Below, piece after piece: positions 1-6,399 of a stretch of 9,495 nt of DNA. Source of the stretch: Gammaproteobacteria bacterium. Lineage in GTDB: Bacteria; Pseudomonadota; Gammaproteobacteria; UBA6429. The stretch covers positions 1-9,495 of the forward strand of contig QIKU01000034.1 in NCBI GenBank assembly GCA_003232015.1, given 5' to 3'. The notes beneath the pieces are model-generated. The model did not search any database. It saw only the letters and a list, made by a program, of their open reading frames with translations, and was not told the DNA's origin. How positions within the stretch are numbered: position 1 is the first letter of the stretch; the number at the start of each line of letters is the position of its first letter. Made by a program: the position numbers and the translations under genes.

Positions 1-89
1 AAAAACAGCCCTGAAAAAAATCTTACTCAATATAAAAGATATTCAAGCCTTAAAACGGCTCAAAAAAGAAGGCTTTCTTCCTGCTACCC
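1..89 (+). repeat. Terminal direct repeat, left copy (89 bp, exact)
   Basis: The first 89 bases of the window are identical to the last 89 (9407-9495), in the same orientation. The repeat lies inside a PhnD-like coding sequence and keeps the same reading frame at both ends. This is what a circular or tandemly repeated contig looks like when written with its overlap, and 89 is an odd number that could be an assembly k-mer length. A real duplication flanking the cluster would look the same from inside the window. Confidence 0.97.
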
Positions 90-148
90 ACCGTGACTAT
101 GGCCCCATTCGTATCGCCATTGAACAAAATGCAGAATTTTTTAATTAA
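2..148 (+). pseudogene. 3' end of a PhnD-like phosphate/phosphonate ABC transporter binding protein
   Basis: The frame is open from the first base and ends with TAA at 146-148, giving the last 48 residues of a protein that begins outside the left edge. The residues are Lys-rich helix-forming sequence ending in NAEFFN. Alone this piece is too short to identify. It continues in frame from the piece at 9216-9495, which carries recognisable PhnD-family signatures. PhnD proteins are periplasmic solute-binding components of ABC importers for phosphonate, phosphite or phosphate, usually near 300 residues. If the window is circular, this is the end of a remnant of about 112-130 residues with no start codon. 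If it is linear, this could be the end of an intact upstream gene. It runs convergently toward the HxlR gene. Confidence 0.7.
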
Positions 149-252
149 TTTTTTTGCAAGCACAAAATGTAGAACCTGAACCGTGTTGCCAAAGCACTAC
201 GTACCAGAGAACAATTAATACAATAGATATTTTTATACTTAAAATTAGTGAT

Positions 253-280
253 AGCCTGGCATAGCTATTCGGAATAGGCT
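253..280 (-). terminator. Weak hairpin between the converging PhnD-like remnant and the HxlR gene
   Basis: AGCCT (253-257) pairs with AGGCT (276-280), and the loop holds the small palindrome ATAGCTAT. On the minus strand it directly follows the HxlR stop codon and is followed by an AT-rich stretch with only short T runs. It sits where a terminator would be expected, but the stem is 5 bp and the T tract is poor. The rest of 149-279 shows nothing recognisable. Confidence 0.25.
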
Positions 281-624
281 TAGTATTGGTGACCTGCATG
301 GGTACTACCATATTTATTTTTTAGTTTATGGCTTACTTCAGAAAACAGATCCAGAACCGGAATTAATTCCTGCCCCATCTCAGAAAGTTTGTATTCTACA
401 TTGGGAGGCGTGCCACTTAGCACTGATCTTTTTATCACTCCCCGTTGTTCAAGTTCTCGCAAACGAGCTGTTAGCACTTTAGCTGATACACCCCCTAAAG
501 TGCGCTTAAGTTCGCCAAAACATAAAGGGCTATTCTTTAAAAAGAAAATAATTTCTAACGTCCATGCACCCGATAATAATTTTATACAAGGGCCGAGCTC
601 GCAGTTCGATGAGGGTTCAAGCAT
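280..624 (-). CDS. HxlR-family winged-helix transcriptional regulator
   Basis: This 114-residue protein matches the HxlR family (PF01638) in length and layout. The N-terminal CELGPCIKLLSGAW stretch corresponds to the family's Cys-x12-Trp signature, with conserved Cys8 thirteen residues before Trp21. The winged helix-turn-helix follows, including FGELKRTLGGVSAKVLTARL and RELEQRGVIKR. Extra cysteines are Cys13 and Cys35. HxlR proteins act as dimers, and several (YodB, HypR) sense quinones, aldehydes or disulfide stress through the N-terminal cysteine. That suits a detoxification cluster, but sensing is inferred here. It is divergent from the LuxR gene. A GGAAA ribosome-binding sequence lies about seven bases before the ATG. 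An 18-bp palindrome 21 bases upstream of the start codon is a likely autoregulatory operator. Confidence 0.93.
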   Translation of the reverse strand: MLEPSSNCELGPCIKLLSGAWTLEIIFFLKNSPLCFGELKRTLGGVSAKVLTARLRELEQRGVIKRSVLSGTPPNVEYKLSEMGQELIPVLDLFSEVSHKLKNKYGSTHAGHQY

Positions 625-645
625 AGTGGTTTCCAGTATTTATCC

Positions 646-663
646 AGTTACCAACTGGTAACT
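646..663. promoter_or_regulatory. 18-bp palindrome, candidate HxlR operator
   Basis: AGTTACCA (646-653) and TGGTAACT (656-663) are perfect 8-bp inverted arms around a 2-base centre. A second palindrome, CCAGTT-ACC-AACTGG (645-658, allowing for its outer C at 644), overlaps it. The site ends 21 bases upstream of the HxlR start codon, where binding would block that gene's transcription. HxlR dimers bind short AT-rich palindromes, often near their own genes. Operator function is inferred from symmetry and position. Confidence 0.55.
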
Positions 664-776
664 ATCTTATGTTTTTCAATGCATTAGGTTAAAGTCAATG
701 TACCATGTTTAGCATAGCACATGAATATGCAGATCGGTAATATGAAGATAAAGGGTGTTACTAACAAAATACTATT

Positions 777-806
777 TACAAGTTTGTTAACTACGGCTTA
801 CTTGTA
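777..806. promoter_or_regulatory. Inverted repeat TACAAGT-N16-ACTTGTA, possible operator
   Basis: Perfect 7-bp arms at 777-783 and 800-806 are separated by 16 bases, with centres 23 bp apart, close to two helical turns. The spacer contains the palindrome GTTAAC (786-791). It sits about 130 bases before the LuxR gene. It does not match the classic 20-bp lux box. It may bind either regulator or neither. Confidence 0.35.
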
Positions 807-881
807 CGCTTTTCACTTTTTGTTATTCGCATGGTGAAGCAACCGCGTTACTTAGGGCTGGGTATTGAAGGTTCTTTGGGG

Positions 882-933
882 GTTTAGTAAGTAAACAACA
901 CGGCTAATTTAAAAACTTTGTTTACAGGGTAAA
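882..933. promoter_or_regulatory. Overlapping GTTTAC/GTAAAC inverted repeats before the luxR-like gene
   Basis: Three nested symmetric elements lie here: GTTTA-GTAAG-TAAAC (882-896), GTAAACAA (891-898) with its inverse TTGTTTAC (918-925), and TTTAC-AGG-GTAAA (921-933). The last encloses the AGGG ribosome-binding sequence (926-929), eight bases before the LuxR ATG, so a weak hairpin could partly hide it. The GTAAACAA word recurs before the amidohydrolase gene (3248-3255). This may be operator sequence or part of the leader; the function is inferred. Confidence 0.4.
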
Positions 934-937
934 TAAA

Positions 938-1702
938 ATGGACCAATGGCTTGCTGATATCATTGAGGAAATTCAAACTAGCAAAGATCTGGCTGACATT
1001 AAACGCATTTTGATAAAAATAAAAGAATACTTAGGTTTTAGTAGTGTTTCCTATGTAGTCAAATGCCCTGTGAGTTTTACCCGAAGTTCAACGATTTTTG
1101 TAGGCGATTATCCTGTGGAGTGGATTGAGCGTTACGGTAAGCAGGGGTATGTCAATATCGACCCTGTTGCAGAACATTGCTTTAATTCACAAATTCCCTA
1201 CCACTGGATGCGTTTTAATGAACACGCTGAAGGTATTGTGCATAAATTTTTTGCAGAGGCAAAAGAATTCAAATTATGCGATGGAATAAGTATAGGCGCA
1301 CCTCATTTTGATGGTAAAACAGACCTCATCAGTCTGGTTGCAGATAAAAGTATGGTTAACGATTCTGCTCAGGAACGTCATGCCGTTATTTATCTGAATA
1401 CCTTGCAATCTTTTATACATGAGCGTGTCAAGCAATTAATAGAGCAATCTAAAAAAGGCAGCGTGAACATTCATCTGACCGAGCGAGAGAAAACCTGTCT
1501 GGTGTGGGTGGCCGAGGGAAAGACCGCCCATGAAATTGCTGCTATTTTAACAATATCTGAAGCGACGGTGGTATTCCACTTAAAAAATTCCATCCTGAAA
1601 CTAAATGTTATCAATCGCAGTCAGGCTATAGCAAAAGCAGTGATGCTTGGTTTGATTACGCCACAATTCCCTAGCAATTCAGTACCGACCTATCATTTCT
1701 GA
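938..1702 (+). CDS. LuxR-family regulator with autoinducer-binding domain (LuxR solo)
   Basis: The 254-residue protein has the two-domain quorum-sensing LuxR layout. Residues about 15-165 form the autoinducer-binding domain (PF03472). The family's ligand-pocket positions are present as Trp62, Tyr66, Asp75, Pro76 and Trp90, plus Gly116, within YPVEWIERYG, VNIDPV and IPYHW. Residues about 177-240 form the GerE-type helix-turn-helix, starting LTEREKTCLVWVAEGKT, with NRSQAIAKAVMLGLI at its end. Such proteins bind acyl-homoserine lactones or related molecules and then DNA. No LuxI-type synthase is visible, so it is a solo and may respond to a neighbour's or host's signal, or to a cluster metabolite. 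ATG is preceded by AGGG at an 8-base spacing. It reads toward the pirin operon 111 bases downstream and is a plausible activator of it. Confidence 0.95.
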   Translation: MDQWLADIIEEIQTSKDLADIKRILIKIKEYLGFSSVSYVVKCPVSFTRSSTIFVGDYPVEWIERYGKQGYVNIDPVAEHCFNSQIPYHWMRFNEHAEGIVHKFFAEAKEFKLCDGISIGAPHFDGKTDLISLVADKSMVNDSAQERHAVIYLNTLQSFIHERVKQLIEQSKKGSVNIHLTEREKTCLVWVAEGKTAHEIAAILTISEATVVFHLKNSILKLNVINRSQAIAKAVMLGLITPQFPSNSVPTYHF

Positions 1703-1729
1703 TAGTTACGCTTTCAAAAATTTTTTTTT
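1690..1729 (+). terminator. Weak terminator-like hairpin after the luxR-like gene
   Basis: CTATCA-TTTC-TGATAG (1690-1705) forms a 6-bp stem overlapping the LuxR stop codon. Fifteen bases later comes a run of nine T (1721-1729), preceded by five A. The stem is AT-rich and the T run is not adjacent, so this is a poor intrinsic terminator, but it is the only candidate between luxR and the pirin gene. Confidence 0.25.
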
Positions 1730-1802
1730 ATCATTATTTCATTGTACAGGTATGCCACTTATTCGGTTGTGACAGGCTGTAATAAATATATCTCAATTCT
1801 AT

Positions 1803-1808
1803 GGGAGC
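1803..1808 (+). promoter_or_regulatory. Ribosome-binding site that fixes the pirin start
   Basis: GGGAGC lies about five bases before the ATG at 1814. No comparable site precedes the in-frame ATG at 1742. The start at 1814 also gives metal-ligand positions that match E. coli YhhW. Confidence 0.6.
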
Positions 1809-1813
1809 TAAGA

Positions 1814-2512
1814 ATGATAACCCTTCGCAAGACAAAAGACAGGGGGCGGACACAAATAGACTGGCTGGATAGCTATCATACTTTTTCATTCGCTAATTAT
1901 TACGATGCTAAACAAATGGGATTTTCAGAATTACGTGTGCTCAATGACGATCGTGTAGTACCCGGTGGTGGTTTCCCAACACACTCTCATCAAGATATGG
2001 AAATCATCACATACGTATTAAGTGGCAAGCTGGAACATAAGGACAGTATGGGTAATACCTCCATTATTTATCCCGGTGATGTACAAAGGATGAGTGCTGG
2101 GAAAGGTATCACCCACAGTGAATTTAACGCATCCAAAGAACACCCCGTGCATTTTTTGCAAATATGGATACAGCCTGACAAACAGGGCATAAATCCCAGC
2201 TACGAACAAAAAAAGGTTCCTTCTGAAGAAAGACAACATGGTTTAACGTTAATTGCTTCGGTTGATGGCGCTGAGAATTCAGTCACTATTCGTCAGGATG
2301 CAAAACTTTACGTCGCTATTTTGCAGAAAGAAAAACAGATTAATTATGCCATTTGTACAGATCGAAAAGTTTATTTACATGTAGCAACAGGCAGCATAAT
2401 GCTGAACAAAATAATTCTTGCTGCGGGCGATGGTGCCAAAGTAGTTGATGAAAAGCAGATATGCATAAGTGGTATCGGCCATGCTGAGATACTTTTATTT
2501 GACTTACCGTGA
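1814..2512 (+). CDS. Pirin family protein, YhhW-like (quercetin 2,3-dioxygenase type)
   Basis: This 232-residue bicupin belongs to the pirin family, with N- and C-terminal pirin domains (about residues 5-120 and 130-232). The metal ligands are visible as His57, His59, His101 and Glu103 in FPTHSHQDME and GITHSEFN. This is the same spacing and numbering as E. coli YhhW, which is about the same length and cleaves quercetin in vitro. Further family marks are the N-terminal DWLDSYHTFSFANYYD and VLNDDRVVPGGG. The N-terminal cupin probably binds Fe(II) or a similar metal in the cytoplasm. The start at 1814 fits the ribosome-binding site; an upstream in-frame ATG at 1742 would add 24 residues unlike the family. 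It is first in the probable operon. Dioxygenase activity on a flavonoid or other aromatic compound is a family inference, and some pirins act as redox cofactors. Confidence 0.93.
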   Translation: MITLRKTKDRGRTQIDWLDSYHTFSFANYYDAKQMGFSELRVLNDDRVVPGGGFPTHSHQDMEIITYVLSGKLEHKDSMGNTSIIYPGDVQRMSAGKGITHSEFNASKEHPVHFLQIWIQPDKQGINPSYEQKKVPSEERQHGLTLIASVDGAENSVTIRQDAKLYVAILQKEKQINYAICTDRKVYLHVATGSIMLNKIILAAGDGAKVVDEKQICISGIGHAEILLFDLP

Positions 2513-2557
2513 TGAGTAAAACTAATGAACAAAATCAAAATATGAAAGGGGAATATC

Positions 2558-3208
2558 ATGTCTAAATTACAACTTCTAAATCCAGATAACTGCACTGTAA
2601 TCTTTATCGACCATCAACCGCAGATGTCATTTGGCGTAGCATCAATAGATCGTCATCTATTAATGAACAATGTACTTGGCCTAGCCAAGGCTGCGAAAGC
2701 ATTCAATGTTCCTACAATCTTAACAACTGTAGAGACTGAAAGTTTCAGTGGCCAAATGTGGCCGCAATTGTTAGATATTTTCCCGACTCATGCCCCCATT
2801 GAACGCACCTCAATGAACTCATGGGAAGACAGTAATTTTGTGGCACAGGTAGAAAAAATCGGCCGAAAAAAATTGGTGATTGCCGCTTTGTGGACGGAGG
2901 TATGTCTCGCATTTCCTGCATTAGAAGCAATGAAAGCAGGTTATGAAGTTTATGCGGCAGTTGATGCATCGGGTGGAACATCTGTAGTGGCACACGATAT
3001 GGCAATACAGCGCATCACCCATGCAGGTGCTGTACCCGTAACGTGGCAGCAGGTGTTACTTGAATTCCAGCGCGACTGGGCACGCAAAGATACTTATGAC
3101 GCCGTTATTGAAATTGTGAAAGAACACAGTGGCGCCTATGGCATGGGGGTTGAATATGCATACACCATGGTTCATGGGCAACCTGCAAGCCGCAAAGAAA
3201 AAGGGTAA
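2558..3208 (+). CDS. Isochorismatase-family cysteine hydrolase, YcaC-like
   Basis: The 216-residue protein has the isochorismatase-like fold (PF00857) and resembles the YcaC branch. It starts with a hydrophobic strand ending in the catalytic Asp (VIFIDHQ, Asp18). The nucleophilic Cys116 lies in LWTEVCLAFPALEAMKAGY. The third position, usually Lys in nicotinamidases, appears as Arg83 in IERTSMNSWED; YcaC proteins also show Arg near here. Residues after about 175, ending GAYGMGVEYAYTMVHGQ, extend past the core. Family members hydrolyse amides or vinyl ethers (nicotinamide, N-carbamoyl compounds, isochorismate). The substrate here is unknown, and YcaC homologues form large oligomers. A strong AAAGGGGA sequence precedes ATG by five bases. 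It lies 45 bases after the pirin gene and 85 bases before the amidohydrolase, suggesting co-transcription. Confidence 0.93.
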   Translation: MSKLQLLNPDNCTVIFIDHQPQMSFGVASIDRHLLMNNVLGLAKAAKAFNVPTILTTVETESFSGQMWPQLLDIFPTHAPIERTSMNSWEDSNFVAQVEKIGRKKLVIAALWTEVCLAFPALEAMKAGYEVYAAVDASGGTSVVAHDMAIQRITHAGAVPVTWQQVLLEFQRDWARKDTYDAVIEIVKEHSGAYGMGVEYAYTMVHGQPASRKEKG

Positions 3209-3243
3209 GGCAATCAATGACAGATGGATATGTAAATAACTTT

Positions 3244-3280
3244 TATTGTAAACAATAGCCACAAAAAGGTTATTAATAAC
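3244..3280 (+). promoter_or_regulatory. Two palindromes before the amidohydrolase gene
   Basis: TATTGT-AA-ACAATA (3244-3257) and the perfect 12-bp palindrome GTTATTAATAAC (3269-3280) lie side by side just before the AGGAAGGTG ribosome-binding site (3281-3289). AATAAC also occurs at 3235-3240 and could pair instead with 3269-3274, giving alternative hairpins. The first palindrome contains GTAAACAA, also found before the LuxR gene. This could be an operator for an internal promoter or an RNA structure tuning expression; the role is inferred. Confidence 0.4.
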
Positions 3281-3293
3281 AGGAAGGTGAAAT

Positions 3294-5159
3294 ATGCTTA
3301 CTGACTTAAATAATGCTGACATGATTTTATTCAATGGCCGCATTGCAACGATGGATAAAAAAAATCCCTTTGTCTCTGCTGTCGCTATCAAAGGTGAACA
3401 CATCGTGGCTATCGGCACTGAAAAGGAGGTTATGCGCTATCGAAATAGTACAGAAAACGCAGAGACCCAGGTAATTGATCTAAGGCAGGGCACGGTTATT
3501 CCGGGGCTTAATGATTCGCACACTCATTTGATACGCGGTGGCCTTAATTACAATATGGAGTTACGCTGGGACGGTGTGCCATCGCTTGCGGATGGTCTGC
3601 GTATGTTGCGGGAGCAGGCGCAGCGTACGCCCAATGGTCAGTGGGTACGTGTTATCGGCGGATGGTCAGAGTTTCAGTTTGCTGAGCGCCGCATGCCGAC
3701 GTTAGCCGAAGTTAATGCGGCAGCGCCTGAGACGCCGGTGATGGTATTACATTTGTATGCGCGAGCAATCCTGAATAAATCAGCTCTGCGTGTGCTGGGT
3801 TACACGAAAGATACACCGAACCCACCCGGTGGTGAAATTCAGCGGAACAAAGCTGGTCATCCTACTGGTTTGCTAATAGCCAGACCCAATGCACTTATTC
3901 TTTATTCAACGCTGGGCATGGCACCGAAACTTCCCATTGAGCAGCAACTAAATTCTACACGACAGTTTATGCGGGAGCTAAATCGTCTTGGTATTACCAG
4001 CGTAATCGATGCGGGTGGCGGTTTTCAAAACTTTCCCGATGATTATGGAGTTATTGATCAGTTGCATCGTGATAACCAGTTAACAATAAGAATTGCATAC
4101 AACCTGTTTACGCAACAACCCGGTCAGGAGATGGATGATTTTAATAAATGGACAAAGATGATCAGCCCCGGTCAAGGCGATAATTTTTATCGCATGAATG
4201 GTGCGGGGGAAATGCTGGCGTTCTCTGCGGTAGATTTTGAAGATTTTCTGGAACCGCGTCCGAATCTTCCTGATGCAATGGAAGCCGACCTCAAAGAAGT
4301 TGTTACCTTACTGGCACAAAACCGTTGGCCATTCCGTATTCATTCCACCTACGATGAGTCGATTTCACGAGTGCTCAATGTTTATGAAGAAGTGGATAAA
4401 GAAATACCATTTGCAGGTTTACACTGGATTATTGATCATGCCGAAACTATCTCTGAGCGGAATATTGAACGCATCAAGGTGCTTGGTGGTGGTATTGCCA
4501 TCCAACATCGCATGGCCTATCAGGGTGAATATTTTGTTGAACGTTATGGTGCAGATAAAGCACAGCAAACACCACCTATAATAAAGATGCTGGAAATGGA
4601 AGTGCCCGTAGGAGCCGGCACCGATGCAACGCGAGTCGCAAGCTACAACCCATTTGTTGCTCTATATTGGCTGGTGTCTGGAAAAACAGTGGGGGGGTTA
4701 AGTCTGTACCCACAGGATAATTGCCTTGATCGAATGGAAGCGTTACGTTTGTGGACAGTAGGAAGTAGCTGGTTTTCAAACGAAGAAAACCAGAAAGGAA
4801 AAATCACGGTGGGTCAACTTGCAGATCTGGCGGTACTGTCTGATAACTACTTTTCAATTCCTGATGAGCAAATAAAGGCACTGGAATCCGTTCTGACCAT
4901 TGTTGGTGGAAAAATTGTGTACGCAGCAGAAGGCTTTGGCAAATTGGCTCCCGCACCACTACCGGTTAACCCTGACTGGTCTCCCATAGCCCATTATGGT
5001 GCTTATCCTCAGTTTTCAAATGCCGTTAACACCGTACACCATTCAGTTGGTTGTTCACACTCGCACAGTCATTTACATACCTCAACGCAGAAAAATTGTG
5101 GGCGCTCTACACGAGACCCCTTTGGATGGGACGGTGGCTGCTCGTGTTTTGTATTTTAA
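3294..5159 (+). CDS. YtcJ-type metal-dependent amidohydrolase with His/Cys-rich tail
   Basis: This 621-residue protein is an amidohydrolase-superfamily enzyme of the YtcJ type (Amidohydro_3, PF07969). The N-terminal beta-sandwich strands (ILFNGRIATMD, VVAIG-like sequence) lead into the metal-binding His76-x-His78 (GLNDSHTHL). Later barrel ligands are likely His350 (FRIHSTYD), His382 (WIIDHAETIS) and Asp444 (GAGTDATR). The C-terminal sandwich strand (KITVGQLADLAVLS) is present. No signal peptide is seen, so it should be cytoplasmic. Family members hydrolyse C-N bonds in amides, formamides or cyclic ureas, and most lack a known substrate. The last 40 residues are unusual: seven His and one Cys lie within 582-595, with Cys602, Cys616 and Cys618 after them, suggesting a metal-handling tail. 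AGGAAGGTG precedes the ATG. The end overlaps the lipoprotein gene by 34 bases. Confidence 0.93.
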   Translation: MLTDLNNADMILFNGRIATMDKKNPFVSAVAIKGEHIVAIGTEKEVMRYRNSTENAETQVIDLRQGTVIPGLNDSHTHLIRGGLNYNMELRWDGVPSLADGLRMLREQAQRTPNGQWVRVIGGWSEFQFAERRMPTLAEVNAAAPETPVMVLHLYARAILNKSALRVLGYTKDTPNPPGGEIQRNKAGHPTGLLIARPNALILYSTLGMAPKLPIEQQLNSTRQFMRELNRLGITSVIDAGGGFQNFPDDYGVIDQLHRDNQLTIRIAYNLFTQQPGQEMDDFNKWTKMISPGQGDNFYRMNGAGEMLAFSAVDFEDFLEPRPNLPDAMEADLKEVVTLLAQNRWPFRIHSTYDESISRVLNVYEEVDKEIPFAGLHWIIDHAETISERNIERIKVLGGGIAIQHRMAYQGEYFVERYGADKAQQTPPIIKMLEMEVPVGAGTDATRVASYNPFVALYWLVSGKTVGGLSLYPQDNCLDRMEALRLWTVGSSWFSNEENQKGKITVGQLADLAVLSDNYFSIPDEQIKALESVLTIVGGKIVYAAEGFGKLAPAPLPVNPDWSPIAHYGAYPQFSNAVNTVHHSVGCSHSHSHLHTSTQKNCGRSTRDPFGWDGGCSCFVF

Positions 5160-6352
5160 GAACACTGCTTATTCGTGTAGTAATGATTGGCACGATCAGT
5201 GGGTTAGCTGGATGTATGTCGCCAATAGCGCTGGATCGCGCCGTGATTGAATACGATAGAACGCACGCACAAATTCAGGCACAGCTTTTACTGCTGAATA
5301 TTGCACGTGCACGAAACCACAATCCTATCCATTTTACCGCTGTGCCTAATGTGGCGGCGACCTTTGATTTTCGTATCAATGCCGGTCTGGCACGGGAGCC
5401 ACTCAGAAGTGGTGGTAGCGGTACGATGCTGGCGCTTGGCGCCAGTGTGGCTGAAAATCCAACAATTAATATCGTGCCAATCCAGGGAGAAGCCTTTACT
5501 AAGCAGTTATTAACGCCGATGGATGAAAGTAAGGTTGAATTTATGGCTCATCAAGGGCTTGATATTGGTATGGTACTGCGGTTAATGGTGCGCGCAATGA
5601 TAGTTGAAAAAAAGGGAGAACGAACCGTTTTTCATAACAATGCCCGATATCCCAAAGAATTTAGACAGTTTAGACGTGCAATTCTTCATTTGACCGCATT
5701 AGAAAATATAGGGGTACTCGATGTGGGGGCAATAAATTATGAACAACAATGGAGTGTTATTAATGGGCATAACACCTCAATGGATTCGATTCTCAAAGCA
5801 GCCGAACGTGGATACCACTGGATAACAACAGGAAAGAAAAAGATTGTTAGTAAAGCCATACGTGGGCGTATGCTGATTGCAAATTATGATCCAGCCAGAC
5901 TTTCAAATGACGAACGCCGTCAGTTAGACAAAAGAGCTCGACAATACCCTCACAATTTTGTCCTTGTTGATATACGGCCAGGTTATCCTGGTGGAAAATT
6001 TCCGATACAGGCATGGATTAAACTCAGAAGCTTTAATGCAGTGATCGAATTTATTGCAAACAGCATGCACAGCTATCCTGAGTTTCAAGTAGAAAAAGAT
6101 CCTCGCAGCGGACCAATTCTATTCAACCCGGTTAAGACATTGGAAATTATGGTGTCACCAGATCAACCTGAAAATGTAGATTTCTTTGTGGAATATCAAT
6201 CTGTCTATTATTGGTTAGCGAACAATAATAATCGTCATGAGGCGACTACACACTGGAATAAAGAAGGTTTCAAATTGCTTTATCATCTGTACCAAATGAC
6301 GGTGATGGACGTAACACGCGCCCCAACCATACCGATTAGCATTGCTAAATAA
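5126..6352 (+). CDS. Putative lipoprotein of unknown function
   Basis: I do not recognise this family. From ATG at 5126 it is 408 residues. It begins with a basic and hydrophobic signal sequence ending in the lipobox ISGLAGC, with Cys30 as the lipid-modified residue. Residue +2 is Met rather than Asp, so outer-membrane sorting is expected. The mature part starts with a helical stretch (AQIQAQLLLLNIARARNHNP) followed by HFTAVPNVAATFDFRIN, then Gly/Ser-rich and mixed sequence, with no enzymatic motif I can identify. The start is uncertain: no strong ribosome-binding site precedes 5126, an open frame extends back to an ATG at 5051, and GTG 5144 or ATG 5183 are alternatives. The last would leave almost no n-region. 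Overlap with the amidohydrolase implies translational coupling. It may serve as an envelope partner of the enzymes or the exporter (inference). Confidence 0.8.
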   Translation: MGRWLLVFCILRTLLIRVVMIGTISGLAGCMSPIALDRAVIEYDRTHAQIQAQLLLLNIARARNHNPIHFTAVPNVAATFDFRINAGLAREPLRSGGSGTMLALGASVAENPTINIVPIQGEAFTKQLLTPMDESKVEFMAHQGLDIGMVLRLMVRAMIVEKKGERTVFHNNARYPKEFRQFRRAILHLTALENIGVLDVGAINYEQQWSVINGHNTSMDSILKAAERGYHWITTGKKKIVSKAIRGRMLIANYDPARLSNDERRQLDKRARQYPHNFVLVDIRPGYPGGKFPIQAWIKLRSFNAVIEFIANSMHSYPEFQVEKDPRSGPILFNPVKTLEIMVSPDQPENVDFFVEYQSVYYWLANNNNRHEATTHWNKEGFKLLYHLYQMTVMDVTRAPTIPISIAK

Positions 6353-6399
6353 TGAAAAAAATAACAACGACAAATATAAAATGCAAAAAAAAAATCTGA
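6352..6399 (+). other. Short coupled reading frame leading into an A10 run before the MFS gene
   Basis: The lipoprotein stop TAA shares its last A with an ATG (TAATG, 6350-6354). From that ATG the frame reads 15 codons, passes through a run of ten A (6385-6394) and stops at TGA 6397-6399. One extra A, or a -1 slip on the A run, would place it in the frame of the MFS transporter. It could be a slippage leader, a mutated or miscalled true start, or chance. The MFS frame has its own in-frame starts, TTG 6342 and ATG 6381, neither with a good ribosome-binding site. Confidence 0.35.

Larger units (their letters stand above)
625..937. promoter_or_regulatory. Divergent intergenic control region between the hxlR-like and luxR-like genes
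   Basis: These 313 bases contain no credible gene. They separate two divergent regulators and hold several inverted repeats: an 18-bp palindrome by the HxlR start (646-663), TACAAGT/ACTTGTA arms (777-783 and 800-806), GTTTA-GTAAG-TAAAC (882-896) and a GTAAACAA/TTGTTTAC pair (891-898 and 918-925). Both genes' promoters should lie here. A TTGACT sequence on the minus strand (near 695) resembles a -35 element, but I see no well-spaced -10 partner, so I do not place promoters exactly. Confidence 0.6.

Noticed and set aside
389..661. Plus-strand reading frame of 90 codons opposite the HxlR gene
   Set aside because: It is antisense to a clear HxlR gene and its translation resembles no protein family.
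1743..1780. Possible lux box or promoter before the pirin gene (TGTACAGG, ACAGGCTGT)
   Set aside because: ACAGGCTGT is a short palindrome, but no 20-bp lux-box symmetry and no well-spaced -35/-10 pair could be found.
1742..1813. Upstream in-frame ATG extension of the pirin gene
   Set aside because: It has no good ribosome-binding site, and the added 24 residues do not fit the family; the start at 1814 gives YhhW-like numbering of the metal ligands.
3218..3259. Tiny 13-codon frame between the hydrolase and amidohydrolase genes
   Set aside because: It is very short, lacks a ribosome-binding site and overlaps a palindrome; it is most likely chance.
5051..5125. Longer start for the lipoprotein
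   Set aside because: It would overlap the amidohydrolase by 109 bases and put about 55 residues before the lipobox, too many for a lipoprotein signal.
6342..6380. TTG start for the MFS transporter
   Set aside because: No ribosome-binding site precedes it, and its added residues are Asn/Lys-rich leader-like sequence; the ATG at 6381 is preferred, though neither is certain.
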